From Ornithodoros turicata (lineage: Eukaryota; Arthropoda; Arachnida; Ixodida; Argasidae): a stretch of 64,000 nt of DNA. The stretch is from the NCBI RefSeq assembly GCF_037126465.1, contig NC_088209.1, forward strand, positions 6,341,947-6,405,946, read 5' to 3'. The position numbers and the translations under genes are program-made. Below, one piece after another: positions 43,625-56,159 of the stretch (its first letter is position 1; the number at the start of each line of letters is the position of its first letter). The notes under the pieces were generated by a model that was given only the letters and a program-made list of their open reading frames with translations, was not told the DNA's origin and ran no database searches.

Positions 43625-46600
43625 AATCATCATCATGTTGTCATGTGAACTGAATTCGCGCAAGCGAATGCCATCTTATGATAGATGGCTACCCAGGTAG
43701 ACCCGAGTGTGTTCGAGATCTCGGCGGTATGCGTCAACTCAGAAAGGCTCGACGCGTTTTGTTGGGAGCGTGACTTGTTGCCGAGACCACCAGCGCAGGA
43801 CGTAGCCGCTGAGTTTTGAACAGCACGGCGTCCACCTACCTCGACAGTGTGTAGCATATCCGGCCAATTGGGTTATAATACCCAGAAGACAGACTACCGA
43901 CGCACCGTCGACACTGTGATGAGAGACGGGAGGCCTCAGTTCCGGTTCGGCACCTGTAGAAAACATATATAGTTACACCCATATATGCATAGCATGTAGG
44001 AACAGGGAGGGGCAAGAGCTCGGACCTGGGCGCCGCTGCACAGTACCTCGGGGGACGAAGTTCTACAGGCTACTCTTCCGCAATAACTCCGAGTACCATG
44101 AGTGACGTCCGTCATTAAAACGCTCCCGCTACTGTCTGTACCTCATGGGACTTGTTCGTGCCTGAGATGTTGCTATTCGTTGAATTATCGCAAGTTACGC
44201 GGCCTGAGAGCCAAGACTTTTAGTTATCATTTTTAAAGATGCAGAGTCAAAAAAAAGAAAAGAAAGAAAGGCCTGAGCAGGAGGGGAGGGGGGGGATCTG
44301 AGAGACAATAGTACAAGCCGCATAAGACAATGACGCGGAAGCTTTCAAAGTTCAATATTAAGCTTAATATGTACAAGATGGTGGACAATGTCTCAGACGA
44401 CCTGATAGTTGGGATCGTGGGCAATAATCGGTATCCTTGAGTTTGCCGAAATTCCCCAATGACTTGGTCGTGGTTGGATGGTTGCTGCTGAATCATTGAG
44501 GGAATCGACTTCTATGATTGTGAAGCATTTCATATCTGCCCGTCGCAAACCTGGAGGGGGGGGGGGTGCAATCTCAACTCCTACCTGTACGCCCTTAGTT
44601 AAGCCTGTGCCGTGTGCCAGTGAACATCTCATTCCCAGCTTTCGTGGACTGTGACGCCTTGCGCAATCTTGCAGCCGTTGAGTGAAACTTGCCGCCAAGG
44701 CAATAGAAAAGTGCTGTAGCAGCTGTTCTATCCAAGGTATCGTAATATTCCCGTGGATATGCGTCGTAGGCTCCCTCTAGATTCAACATTTAGAACAAGT
44801 GCCAGAGTCACTCAATCGTCTGCGCTTCCCTTGCGCGGCAAACTTGACCCAGATGCCAAATTTCGGAAACAGTCAAAGTGGCTTCTCCGCGTCGCAGCGG
44901 TGTGTAGCAGGGAAGTTACCTTTACGCGTCTGTTGAACTTCTCACTGCGTATTTAGATTTAGTAACTGCTTTTGACCTCATTTCTTGAATTAGATGTAAT
45001 TTTGAGAGCATGGCTGGTACATTATGCGCCCGCGGATGGAATACGAATTTTCAAGCGTTATCGCTTGTCATATTAATTATTAAGATGTCGCTGTTCGATG
45101 AATTCGTTTGTGTTAACGTATTTGAGAACATTTTAGCAGCAGACTTTTTGTTTATCGCGAATTGCCGTTCGGTTTTAAGAACACCTGACAACACCACAGT
45201 GCATGTTCACGTAATTATATCGCACACAGTGATAATAAATTCCCAAAGCATTCCCAGAAGTGCGGGACACAGCTTCTTAAAGTTGGCTTCACCGGCGTAC
45301 TCGCTCTCCTTCATTATGCACATGGGATGCACAAATGCATCCCATCTGGTTTTGTTAGAATATCTGTTGACCCTGAGCTTTAGAAAGAAATGCCCACACA
45401 GGGTGTTGTTGTGAGAGGCCCTTCGATGGCGTACAAGTGGACTGGAAGCGCAAGAACGTCACAGTTTTCTTCCTGGAGGACTTGTTTTCGCCGTGTTGGC
45501 TTCGTGGCAGAATGCATTGGTGTGCTATTTTTCTCGTACTTGGCCAAAACAATGGTTTCTGCAGAAAATGCCCATGTCAGACATGAAAGGTGAAGTTGTC
45601 TCTTACGCTTTGCAACTTTATGCCCAACAGTGGGCCGCTCGAATGTCGTTCCCACGGCAAAAGAAGTGTTGAGAAGCTTGGTGTGGCCTGCGAAGCGTCT
45701 GTATCTTCATTCCTGAAGGTGACAGCAACGGGCGGTGCGGGTTGTGTGTGACAGCAGCACTGGTGATGATTTTGGTTATAGCTTTCGAGGGCCGTGGTTC
45801 GATCCGCTGCCTGCTTAGTGTTTTTTTTATTATTATTATATTCATGTATTTTCTATGTTTTATTTTTTTGTAGAGGGAGTTATGAGAGTAACGGCAGGGC
45901 GAGAGCGTCAGAGTTTGGCTTAATAATGCCGTACTGGCTCTATGTCATACTGCATGCTGTTCGGTTTCATTTAGTTGCGGTAATGCTCTGCGGTCGCCTA
46001 TGCATTTAATATGTGAATAGCAGATGACTTTCCATTGCACTCCGACTTACTTCACCGTTACAGGGATCTCCGTTTTGCACAGTGCCGCGCGTGTTTGTTA
46101 TAATGTAGATGATTGTCAATCGCCTAACATGAATTTCGAACTTGTGGGTTAAACGTCCTTTGTTCCCTGTGAAAACGCAACTCATCAAATTTTCATTCGA
46201 GATCGATGTGACGACGGAACCAATTATGCGGGTCAACTTTGACTCTAATGGTAAAGGGAAATAAGATGAACAAACTACCACGCGTGTTTCTTGCAGTGTA
46301 AATACATGCCAATCATTTAGTATAAATTTCGAACATGTGGCTTAAACTTCCTTTATTCCCTAACTCGCCAAAACTTTCGTTCTCAGCATTGTGCAAGGCC
46401 GTAATCTCCTTACGGGTTCACTCGTTCTAGGTACCAAAATAAGGAATATGTTAAAAATACATGCGTGCTTACTGTCATATACGCAGGGTACGTGACGTAA
46501 GAACGACTAAATTTTATTAAAATCCGCGATTGACTTCTTTTTTTCGCCAAAATCGTTGAATATGTCTATTCTCGACGAGATCTACTCACTGGAGGTGGTG

Positions 46601-47314
46601 TATCAGTAAATAGCGCAGCCGTTAATTAACTTTTGTAATTAATATTTGTAATTAGTGAAAATACGTCGACTGCGTCCTTCCAGTCTGCCCTATATAGTAC
46701 TTGCCGCAGGTCAAAGGGATTTTATAAACCAACGATGTGTCACATTTTACGAAAGGCCTCTTATGCTGGACTTCACAACCCCGGCGTGGCTTGGGGTTAT
46801 TGACTCTGGCCTTAATGACTCTGGTGCCTTAATGTTAGGTTACTTGAACATGCGGCTGCACTAAAAAACACGCCCAGTGGTCACCTTGCACTACATGTAA
46901 GGGATTGCGGTTGTACACCGTTATTTGACCGCACGTGCACGCTTGCCAAGCATCACAGTCAGACAGTGAGGGAGATACACGAGGCCTTCAACATTTTTCA
47001 GCATGGTCCCGATTGTGTTAGCTCCCCTTCAATAGCCTTGTCTTCTGCGGAATGTGGTTATCTAACTGACAGTCGCACAGATCGTGATATCGCCATTTGA
47101 GTGTGCTAACCCTGCTGTCATTGCTGTTGACGTCATCATATCTTGTAGTTCTGATGTTTTTGTTCCTTGCATTAAATTTCGTCAGTTGAGAGTAAGCTGT
47201 TTCTGTTGTCGTGTCTCCTACTTTGTCCGACGTCCCCCTTGGCAGCCTAAACTAGTAATTTTGCAGCCAATTCCTCCTCTCCCCGTCTCGGTGTGACCCC
47301 TTTTCAACTGACAT
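43625..47314. other. No supported gene
   Basis: About 3.7 kb without a convincing coding frame. A 134-codon plus-strand frame at 45010..45414 has no recognisable domain. The part 45880..46260 is distantly similar to 61075..61300, so some is dispersed repeat. Confidence 0.4.
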
Positions 47315-47781
47315 CTGGGGTGCTAGACTCGTCAAAGCAGAACTAAGTTCAAAAGATGACGTCGCGCGGGGAGGAGTTTTGAACTTCCGAAGTTCAAGAA
47401 AAATGTTTCCCTTTCCGGGCAACTGAAGTTGGGTGTACGTCAGTGCCGATCAAGATCAGTGTGTGCGCTACCCGCCCACTGGCTCGAGCGTGATAGAATG
47501 AAGAATGAGAAAGCGCACAGCTTCTGTCCGCTCCGGTGAAGAGTGAAATGCAGAGCAATACATCCTTGAAGGACTTAAGGTCAAACCGTAGATTGTCAAA
47601 TATATTTGGGCTGCGCGAACATTAAAATATTTCAGATCTCGAGGCGCATAACAGTGTTCCAAATCGAATGCGGAACTATGTGTTCAATTTTGAATCGAAT
47701 CAACATTTCTTCCAAACTGAATACATACAGAAACAGCATGGCTCGAGGCCTGATCCTATGGCATCACAAAACACCCGCGCT

Positions 47782-49190
47782 ACTCGTACTGGTAAAAAGG
47801 AAACGGAAAACCGTTGTACGATTCACGGACATTGCCGGCCGTGCAGTCCTCCGTCAAGTTATGCAAACAAAAAAAGCATAAAAGGTCGAAAAGACGAAGC
47901 TACACGGTGACACGGCTTTTCTTGTAACCTCCTCACAATTGCTCCAGATAGCTGCGTCGTTTCAACCTTGCTGCCGCTATCAGCAGAAGCATGGAAGAGG
48001 GAACTGAAGGGGAGACTCAAGTAGTAGTACTTAGTCGTGCCGAGACTACGACATGGCGAAACTACAACATCGCCACCAGGGCAGCGCTACCGTCGCGCCG
48101 AGTTTTTTCGCGTATTTTTCCTCGCGCGCGCCAGGCGGCGCTCGGGTGGAGGCTCTTACCGGTGGGTGGAGCGTGGCCGGAAGGCTGCGTGCGCGCTTAC
48201 CAGCTCACATTTTTCATCCTGGGCCGACTTGTTTTGTCATTTTTCAATCTGTGCTGAATTCATTCGCAATTTTTTTCCAGCTACAACGAGTGTGCAGTAG
48301 GCGGTTTACATGCAAAGGATAGCCATACACAAAAGTACAAGTGAAAATATATTTATTAAAGTCATTAGTGTCAGAAATTATGTTATGACTCTCTGTGAAG
48401 GAGAAAAACTTAAACAAAAAAACCCGATGCAAAAGAAACACAATACACCAAACAAAGATTATACTTATTACAGGCATGATGCAATAGCACTGAAGGGTAT
48501 CACACATCATACACAACATTTTTTATTATTAATGGAAGTTTTCAATTAAGCAGAAGGGATAGCACATTTAATCAAAGAAGATATTTTTACTCACTATGAT
48601 TACAATCAAAATTAAAAGTTTTATTATAAAAACTCTTACATTATTATACGTGACCACCATAGTGGAGCTTTAATTACAAGTGCCGATAGATGTATGTGAA
48701 CAGCAGAGAACCTGGAAGACCATGGGACACGAATGACACGAACACGAAACGAAAGAAGATCTATAACACTACATTGGTTAATCAAAACAACAAAGGAGTA
48801 GAATAATCTATCATTTTAACTACCATAAAATCATCCCCGTGACTTAATCTAGTCGATTCCCATACAATTTTCATTCTAAGAGACACTACAAACCTTACTT
48901 TGTTTTATGAATCCAACACAGAAAATACATTAAAAAATGAACTTCACAGCATAGCGCGCTCCTATAGTCAGCAACCAGCTCTAATAATATCTGCCCTGAT
49001 TTGTTGAAGACGGGAGGCGTACACCGGTTTTGCCAGAGTTATGAACATTTTCGAGCGCAATAGGGAAGATTATTCCAACATTACACAATTAATAAATTTA
49101 TTATTAAGTAAACAGCATAGACATACGGAAATAATGAGAAACAAAACGATCAACAGCTAATACAGAACCAAACATATGCACCAAAGCAAA
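47782..49190 (+). repeat. Polinton-2 left inverted repeat
   Basis: About 1.4 kb, mirrored at 54276..55681. Contains CpG-rich sequence (48000..48200), then AT-rich sequence and a GGCGTACACC-type MITE motif at 48945..49030. Confidence 0.85.
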
Positions 49191-49475
49191 CAAGAGGTAC
49201 ACAGAAGAAAATAATTTAAAAACAATGGGTGGTGCGCAGGTGAGGGGCTGTCCGTGTGCTTACCAGCGGGCTGAAGAGCTGAGCGTACACTTATGGTTGT
49301 ACACACCGGGCTGACTTCTTTGGCTATTTTTCAGCCTGGGCCGACTTCGTTCGCATTTGTTTTCATGCGGCCCGCAAGTAGGGGCATGCACACTGACAAC
49401 ATCGAACCACATCTTTGGCGATTTTTCACATTGGGACGACTTCATTCGCAATTTTTTTCAGGTGGTGCGTGTATG

Positions 49476-50030
49476 AAAATTAAAAGTTTTATTATAAAAA
49501 GTCTAACGTGACCACCATAGTGGAGTTTTAATTACAATGTTCCGACAGATGTACGTAACTTCATGCACAATAGCTAATATTCCATTATGGCACATTTAAT
49601 CAAAGAAGATATTTTTAATCAATATGATTACAATCAAAATTAAAAGTTTTATTATAAAAAGTCTAACGTGACCACCATAGTGGAGTTTTAATTACAATGT
49701 TCCGACAGATGTACGTAACTTCATGCACAATAGCTAATATTCCATTATGGCACATTTAATCAAAGAAGATATTTTTAATCAATATGATTACAATCAAAAT
49801 TAAAAGTTTTATTATAAAAAGTCTAACGTGACCACCATAGTGGAGTTTTAATTACAATGTTCCGACAGATGTACGTAACTTCATGCACAATAGCTAATAT
49901 TCCATTATGGCACATTTAATCAAAGAAGATATTTTTAATCAATATGATTACAATCAAAATTAAAAGTTTTATTATAAAAAGTCTAACGTGACCACCATAG
50001 TGGAGCTTTAATTACAAGTGCCGATAGATG
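49476..50030 (+). repeat. 160-bp tandem repeat, about 3.5 units
   Basis: Units starting AAAATTAAAAGTTTTATTAT at 49476, 49636, 49796 and 49956, exactly 160 bp apart. The first three appear identical through GACCACCATAGTGGAG (itself a palindrome, CCACCATAGTGG); the fourth diverges after about 60 bp. A single related unit lies in the left arm near 48600..48700. Confidence 0.9.
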
Positions 50031-50039
50031 TATGTGGAC

Positions 50040-52200
50040 AGCAGAGAACCTTGAAGACCATGGGACATGAACACAAGAGGAAATAAAATCTATAACACTA
50101 CATTAACCAAAGAAGATATTCTTAATCAAAACAACAGAGGAGGAGAATAATGTATCATTTTAACTATCATAAAATCATCCTCAGGACTTCCCAATACAAT
50201 TTTCATTCTAAGAGACACTACAAACATCAGTTTGTTTTACGAATTCAACACAGAAAATATATTAAAAAATGAACTTAACCGCATAGCACGCTCCTAGCCA
50301 ACAATCAGCTCTAATAATATCTGCCCTGATTTGTTGAAGACGGCAGGCGTACAACTGTTCTGTGACAGTTATGAACATTTTCGAATACAATAGGGAAGAT
50401 TATTCCAACATTACATAATTAATCAATTTCTTATTAAGTAAACAGCATAGACATATGGAAATAATGAGAAACAAAACGATCAACAGCTAATAGAGAACCA
50501 AAACCCATCACGTAAACAAAAGGTACACAAAGGATTAATAATTGAAAAAGAATCAATCAAAACGATAAGCATGCACGGATGAATAGCAGAGAAACACTCT
50601 AAACAGCGCATCTGTCAATGTGTAAACAACAGACAGGAAAATATTATTGAAACAAGATCAACAGCTAATAGAGAGCCAAAATCCAACGCGTAAACAATAG
50701 GTACATGCAATGAAATAATGAGAAATACAATCAACGGCTAATACAGAACCAAACATATGCACCAAAGCAAACAAGAGGTACACAGAAGAAAATAATTGAA
50801 AAACAATCTATCACAACGATAAACATGCACGGATGAATAGCAGAGAAACGCTTTGAACGATGCATCTGCCAACATGTAAACAACACACAGGAAAATAATA
50901 GCGAAACCAACTATCAAACATTACAATTTGAAATAGAAATAATATATCTTTTGAACTATCATAAAATCAACCTTGCGACCTAACAATATAGAATTTTCGT
51001 CCTACTCAGCCACTATAAACATTACCTTGACATAGCTATCCAAACACCCAGCACAGCTATGCTTTACACAGTACAACCAGACTCGAGACCTGGTGGGGTC
51101 ACTCTCTCCCTCTATACAGCCCGGTGGGATCACTCTCTCCCTCTATACAGCCCAAAGCGAAGGACCTGTTGTCAATCTGTGGGGTGGGGAAACCCTCTCT
51201 CTTTTTCACATTATTTCCTCCAAAAGAAGATATTCTTAGGACCGGTGTACAGAGACGAATTTTTTATTGATCGCCAAATAGACATTGGAATTACTCGACT
51301 CTCAAGAACACAATAAGAATTCTATCAAAAACAATAGCACGCAAAAATAGGAATAGACTTTTATGTCAGTGCAAACTGGTTTTAGAGAAACATGATCTAA
51401 GCAAACGAGAAAATATTATCGGCGCAAACAATACTCAACCAAAACGAGAAACGTTGCATTTAATGTATTTCAGATCAGACACAACTATTATGCATTCATT
51501 ATTCTCAACTCACAAAATATCACTCGAGTGATCATCTGAAGCAAAAAGAGAAAGTCAAGTTTATTCAGTGATAGAAACAATTCGAAAACGAGAAACAAAT
51601 GAATTACATAATTTTTTATGATAACTTTGCAACAGTAATTTCTACACGCAAAAGCCACAAACAACTCATCTGAAATGCAAATTATTGTGTTTGCTACAGC
51701 GAAAATCAACGCACACAGCTCAAAAATACATTCGCAACAAGTAGAATATTTTTATTAATATCAATCGAGTGATCATCTGAAACAAAGTCAAAAGCAGTAA
51801 TTAATTCAGGCAAACATTTTTCGTAATCACGCAGCACAAATATACATCACAGAAACACGTCTTTTTCATTCAGTGCCCAATAGTGGAAACGAAGTGAGAG
51901 AGGGAAGCTAAGTTCCAGTACACTTTCGTTAAGGTTACGCCTGCAGGGAGTAGGAGAATCCAACAATGGTCTTGGTATACAATGTATAGTTGAACGCTAT
52001 AAACTGACTCCCGCAAGTCAAGTTAGGGAAGGAGGGTCTGCGCTGTCTTGTATGTAGAATCATTGAAAGCACACGCTTTTCCTTACACAGCACATCTTTT
52101 TGTAAATTGAATTTCATAATTCTCACGACAGGTGGAACATTCTAAACCTAATAACATAATAAATTTTTAATAAATAAAATTAGCACCGATATGATTTAAT
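50040..52200. other. AT-rich repeats, no supported gene
   Basis: 50040..50520 is a diverged second copy of the inner part of the left arm (48700..49190), and 50640..50900 repeats parts again (CAACAGCTAATAGAGAGCC). The rest is AT-rich with no coding signal. Confidence 0.5.
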
Positions 52201-52254
52201 TAAGTGTCGGGTCACACTACAAAACAGAACAGACAATTGGTATACATTGAAGAG

Positions 52255-52443
52255 ATGGACGGATTTTGTACTCGTTACCATAGATCATGGGAGGACCTGA
52301 TAAAAAGCTGCTTCGGAAAGGAGGAGCCTCGAAACGATTCAATTATCGCTGCATTTCAATACATCCTAGACATGGTCGTATTCGGAGATATGGTGCAAAT
52401 TATGGAATTCAAGATGCGAGTACTCGTATGCCGAATCTACTAA
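52255..52443 (+). CDS. Small ORF of Polinton-2, possible relative of the 23952 ORF
   Basis: 62 codons from the ATG at 52255. WEDLIKSCFGKE near the start resembles WKLFTRCFGKE in the 68-residue ORF of Polinton-1. It then reads DSIIAAFQYILDMVVFGDMV. Too short for certainty. Confidence 0.35.
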   Translation: MDGFCTRYHRSWEDLIKSCFGKEEPRNDSIIAAFQYILDMVVFGDMVQIMEFKMRVLVCRIY

Positions 52444-52494
52444 TAACTAACTAAAAATATTTGCACGCCAACATCGGAAGGACCACTGGGATTG

Positions 52495-52689
52495 ATGGTG
52501 GAGTTTTTGAGGTTTGCTAACGAAGAATTGAAATACACTGGACCAAACGTAATTGTAATCATTGCAATGGGCATTGCATTAATCAAGAAAGCAATCAGAC
52601 CAAATTATCATATACAAGCAGTCTATATCGCACGATTCATTACGGATTTGTTGAAATTACACCTAACGGTTGAAATGGAAAGTACATAA
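52495..52689 (+). CDS. Small ORF of Polinton-2, unknown
   Basis: 64 codons from the ATG at 52495 with a hydrophobic centre VIVIIAMGIALIKKAIRP, possibly one membrane helix. It lies just upstream of the conserved orphan gene on the same strand. No homologue recognised. Confidence 0.3.
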   Translation: MVEFLRFANEELKYTGPNVIVIIAMGIALIKKAIRPNYHIQAVYIARFITDLLKLHLTVEMEST

Positions 52690-52757
52690 AAAATCTTATC
52701 ACGTGATATATTCCACCCTGGAACCTCTACACACTTATTTTATTCTACCAGTCAAGG

Positions 52758-53126
52758 ATGTCGAATGAACAGAAGTTCAATATTGTCGTGCAAGGTCTGA
52801 TGTATCATCACTTATTGAAACTCAACAAACATATCAATTGCGGTGGACCACCGGACGATTTTCATCTAATACTCTCTTGTACGCCATTCAAGAATCTTCG
52901 TACAAAGAAAGGAAACATCAATAAGAGACTGTGCAAGTTCATCGCAACAAAGTGCAAGTTGTTGAAGCAATATAAACATGGTGATAACATATCACCCGCG
53001 TTAATCAACGCTGGATTCAAGCGCCCAATAATCAGAATAAACTACTTGATGTCTTCGGCATTCATCAATCAAGACAACAAACGGAAACTTCAGAGTTTGG
53101 AATATAATTGTAATTTATCGAAATAA
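52758..53126 (+). CDS. Conserved Polinton orphan gene, Polinton-2 copy
   Basis: 122 residues, intact, homologous to 16746..17132. Shared blocks: KLNKHINCGGPPDDFHLIL, then a KRLCKFIATKCKLLKQYKHG stretch and NAGFKRPIIRINY. Basic overall. The stop overlaps an AATAAA as in Polinton-1. It is the only clearly conserved gene of this relic. The divergence between the two copies (about half the residues) shows that the elements are distinct lineages rather than recent duplicates. Function unknown. Confidence 0.75.
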   Translation: MSNEQKFNIVVQGLMYHHLLKLNKHINCGGPPDDFHLILSCTPFKNLRTKKGNINKRLCKFIATKCKLLKQYKHGDNISPALINAGFKRPIIRINYLMSSAFINQDNKRKLQSLEYNCNLSK

Positions 53127-53185
53127 ACACGTGTATAATTGAAATAATGATTTTATTTTTGTCATCATTGTAATGAAAACAGCTT

Positions 53186-53467
53186 TTGAGTAGATTGAAG
53201 ATTGCTAAGGAGACACTATGTACAACGACCTTCGCATGGAATCAGCGCCGGCAGTCAAAGCTATTTTACACGATCAAACTCTATACAGCACCGACACCCG
53301 AAGGAAAGAATTGCAGAATAATCGCTAATAGAAATTTAGAGGCATTTTACATCAATCTTTGTTTACCAAGAGGATCACTAATATTTCGCGAAAGCTTATT
53401 TTATGAATTAAGTTGCACAGTGTATCTATTTTCTCAAACGATTCGACAGTTGACAATACTATATTGA
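53186..53467 (+). CDS. ORF downstream of the orphan gene, unknown
   Basis: 93 codons; the start is uncertain. Contains FYTIKLYTAPTPEGKN and EAFYINLCLPRGSLIF. No family recognised. It could be a remnant of a structural gene. Confidence 0.25.
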   Translation: MSRLKIAKETLCTTTFAWNQRRQSKLFYTIKLYTAPTPEGKNCRIIANRNLEAFYINLCLPRGSLIFRESLFYELSCTVYLFSQTIRQLTILY

Positions 53468-54275
53468 AAGGAATCTACTATCAAAAGACGCGCAGTCTAC
53501 AATTCTAGTCATCATAACATGCGGCACACAGTTCCAATAAGATTTTGGGAGAATCGAATCACACAACACTCATCAGAAATGTTTAACCAATGAAGAAGAG
53601 CACTATGCATAAGATATGTAATTATAATAAGTAAATATTCCTTTTGCAAACTTAACCAAAGCACCACACATAAACGCAGCTCCAATTCACAGAATGTACC
53701 CGAGGTTTTTCATTAGCCATACTGAAAAAACTATGAGTCTATTCATTATGTCACGGCATATGAGGCACTACAAATGGGAAGGACATATTTTAATTTTAGA
53801 AGATGTTAGCTCATAATGAAACAAAACGCAAACTCCAACACTAAAGTTTCTTGTTTAAATTTTCAAAGTCAAAACTGTACACTCTTTCTTACAATTTTTT
53901 AAGATATAGATTAAAAAGCTGTCTATATAGTCACACATTGTATACAAGATATTTGTTTGTACATCAATTGCTAAAATTTACCAGATCACATTCTGGAGAA
54001 GCGGTGAAGTGTTTACTTAAAATTTGAACTGCTGCCGCAATTTACGAACTGAGTTGAAGAAAGTGTAATTTCACAGCTTTAGCTGGCTCACTTTGATACG
54101 CGAAGGTTTTAAGAACTCTTTCACGATGACAAAGAATTTAATCGAGTGTATTGATATTTTCTATATACTCTATAACGTAATGTGAATTCTTCGTGACGCG
54201 GATAGTAAAAGTTATGAATATTGCGTTTCGGCAACACGCCGGGCAGCGTTTCCACGCCGGGCAGCGTTTCAGCGT
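53468..54275. other. AT-rich spacer, no supported gene
   Basis: No open frame of note. GCCGGGCAGCGTTTC occurs twice at 54238..54270, just inside the right arm. Confidence 0.4.
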
Positions 54276-55681
54276 TTTGCTTTGGTGCATATGTTTGGTT
54301 CTGTATTAGCTGTTGATCGTTTTGTTTCTCATTATTTCCGTATGTCTATGCTGTTTACTTAATAATAAATTTATTAATTGTGTAATGTTGGAATAATCTT
54401 CCCTATTGCGCTCGAAAATGTTCATAACTCTGGCAAAACAGGTGTACGCCTCCCGTCCTCAACAAATCAGGGCAGATATTATTAGAGCTGGTTGCTGACT
54501 AGGAGCGCGCTATGCTGTGAAGTTCATTTTTTAATGTATTTTCTGTGTTGGATTCATAAAACAAAGTAAGGTTTGTAGTGTCTCTTAGAATGAAAATTGT
54601 ATGGGAATCGACTAGATTAAGTCACGAGGATGATTTTATGGTAGTTAAAATGATAGATTATTCTCCTCCTTTGTTGTTTTGATTAACCAATGTAGTGTTA
54701 TAGATCTTCTTTCGTTTCGTGTTCGTGTCATTCGTGTCCCATGGTCTTCCAGGTTCTCTGCTGTTCACATACATCTATCGGCACTTGTAATTAAAGCTCC
54801 ACTATGGTGGTCACGTATAATAATGTAAGAGTTTTTATAATAAAACTTTTAATTTTGATTGTAATCATAGTGAGTAAAAATATCTTCTTTGATTAAATGT
54901 GCTATCCCTTCTGCTTAATTGAAAACTTCCATTAATAATAAAAAATGTTGTGTATGATGTGTGATACCCTTCAGTGCTATTGCATCATGCCTGTAATAAG
55001 TATAATATTTGTTTGGTGTATTGTGTTTCTTTTGCATCAGGTTTTTCTGTTTAAGTTTTTCTCCTTCACACAGAGTCATAACATAATTTCTGACACTAAT
55101 GACTTTAAGAAATATATTTTCACTTGTACTTTTGTGTATGGCTATCCTTTGCAAGTAAACCGCCTACTGCACACTCGTTGTAGCTGGAAAAAAATTGCGA
55201 ATCAATTCAGCACAGATTGAAAAATGACGAAACAAGTCGGCCCAGGATGAAAAATGTGAGCTGGTAAGCGCGCACGCAGCCCTCCGGCCACGCTCCACCC
55301 ACCGGTAAGAGCCTCCACCCGAGCGCCGCCTGCCGCGCGCGAGGAAAAATACGCGAAAAAAGTCGGCGCGACGGTAGCGCTGCCCTGGTGGCAATGTTGT
55401 AGTTTCGCCATGTCGTAGTCTCGGCACGACTAAGTACTACTACTTGAGTCTCCCCTTCAGTTCCCTCTTCCATGCTTCTGCTGATAGCGGCAGCAAGGTT
55501 GAAACGACGCAGCTATCTAAAGCAATTGTGAGGAGGTTACAAGAAAAGCCGTGTCACCGTGTAGCTTCGTCTTTTCGACCTTTTATGCTTTTTAGTTTCC
55601 ATAACTTGACGGAGGACTGCACGGCCGGCAATGTCCGTGGATCGTACAACGGTTTTCCGTTTCCTTTTTACCAGTACGACT
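54276..55681 (-). repeat. Polinton-2 right inverted repeat
   Basis: Mirror of 47782..49190; outer end CCAGTACGACT. Confidence 0.85.
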
Positions 55682-56159
55682 AGCCCCAGGCATCACAGCG
55701 CGACGACCCAACGTCGGTGCGCCGGCGACGACCGACCCGACCGGGTCGGCTCCCGACCATGGTCCGGCATACGGTTTGCAACACGGGGATGTTAATGGTC
55801 CGTTATCGGCAACCTGTATCGTACCCCAACGATTTCCCGAGGTGCAGCCAATGCACACTTACTGGTACCTCCTACCCCCCAAACAAGAGTTAATTTGCAC
55901 GATTTTTAAAAACAAAATCAATATGTCATTGTAGAAAACTCTTTATTGCATCATAGTCACAAGATACATGGGTTCTTTAATGCATCACTTCACCAGCAAT
56001 GTAAAAAGAAAGTGTTACATTGAAAGTATATAACCACCAGTCCCGCATATGTACTATTTACTTCACAAATATTCACTTAACACAGGTTATATGGAACAGA
56101 GATAGAAGTTGGAACTCGTTGCCAGTTAAGTTCAAAAGGTTAGCCAGAACATAATTGTA

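Larger units (their letters stand above)
47782..55681. mobile_element. Polinton-2, relic with 1.4-kb inverted repeats
   Basis: About 7.9 kb. The right end reads AGTCGTACTGG inward, close to Polinton-1's AGTAGTACTCGG; the left end has one difference. Arms 47782..49190 and 54276..55681 are about 98% identical by eye. Each arm contains the GTACAAGTGAAAATATATTT and GTGAAGGAGAAAAA blocks that lie next to the polymerase end in Polinton-1. It carries a homologue of the Polinton-1 orphan gene. No polymerase, integrase, capsid, protease or ATPase is recognisable. No 6-bp target duplication was found. Confidence 0.65.

Noticed and set aside
45010..45414. 134-codon open frame as a gene
   Set aside because: No domain, no splice or promoter context and biased hydrophobic composition; open by chance is likely.
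45680..45830. Possible tRNA gene or tRNA-derived SINE (GGTTCGATCC B-box-like)
   Set aside because: No matching A box or cloverleaf arms could be drawn at the right distance.
47782..49190. Polinton-2 arms as LTRs of a retrotransposon
   Set aside because: The arms are inverted, not direct, repeats, and no gag/pol is present.
49476..50030. Regularly spaced repeats suggesting a CRISPR-like array
   Set aside because: The whole 160-bp unit is repeated head to tail with no variable spacers, and the context is eukaryotic; it is a tandem repeat.
55682..55687. A 6-bp target duplication for Polinton-2
   Set aside because: The bases flanking the two ends (CGCGCT and AGCCCC) do not match; no duplication is supported.
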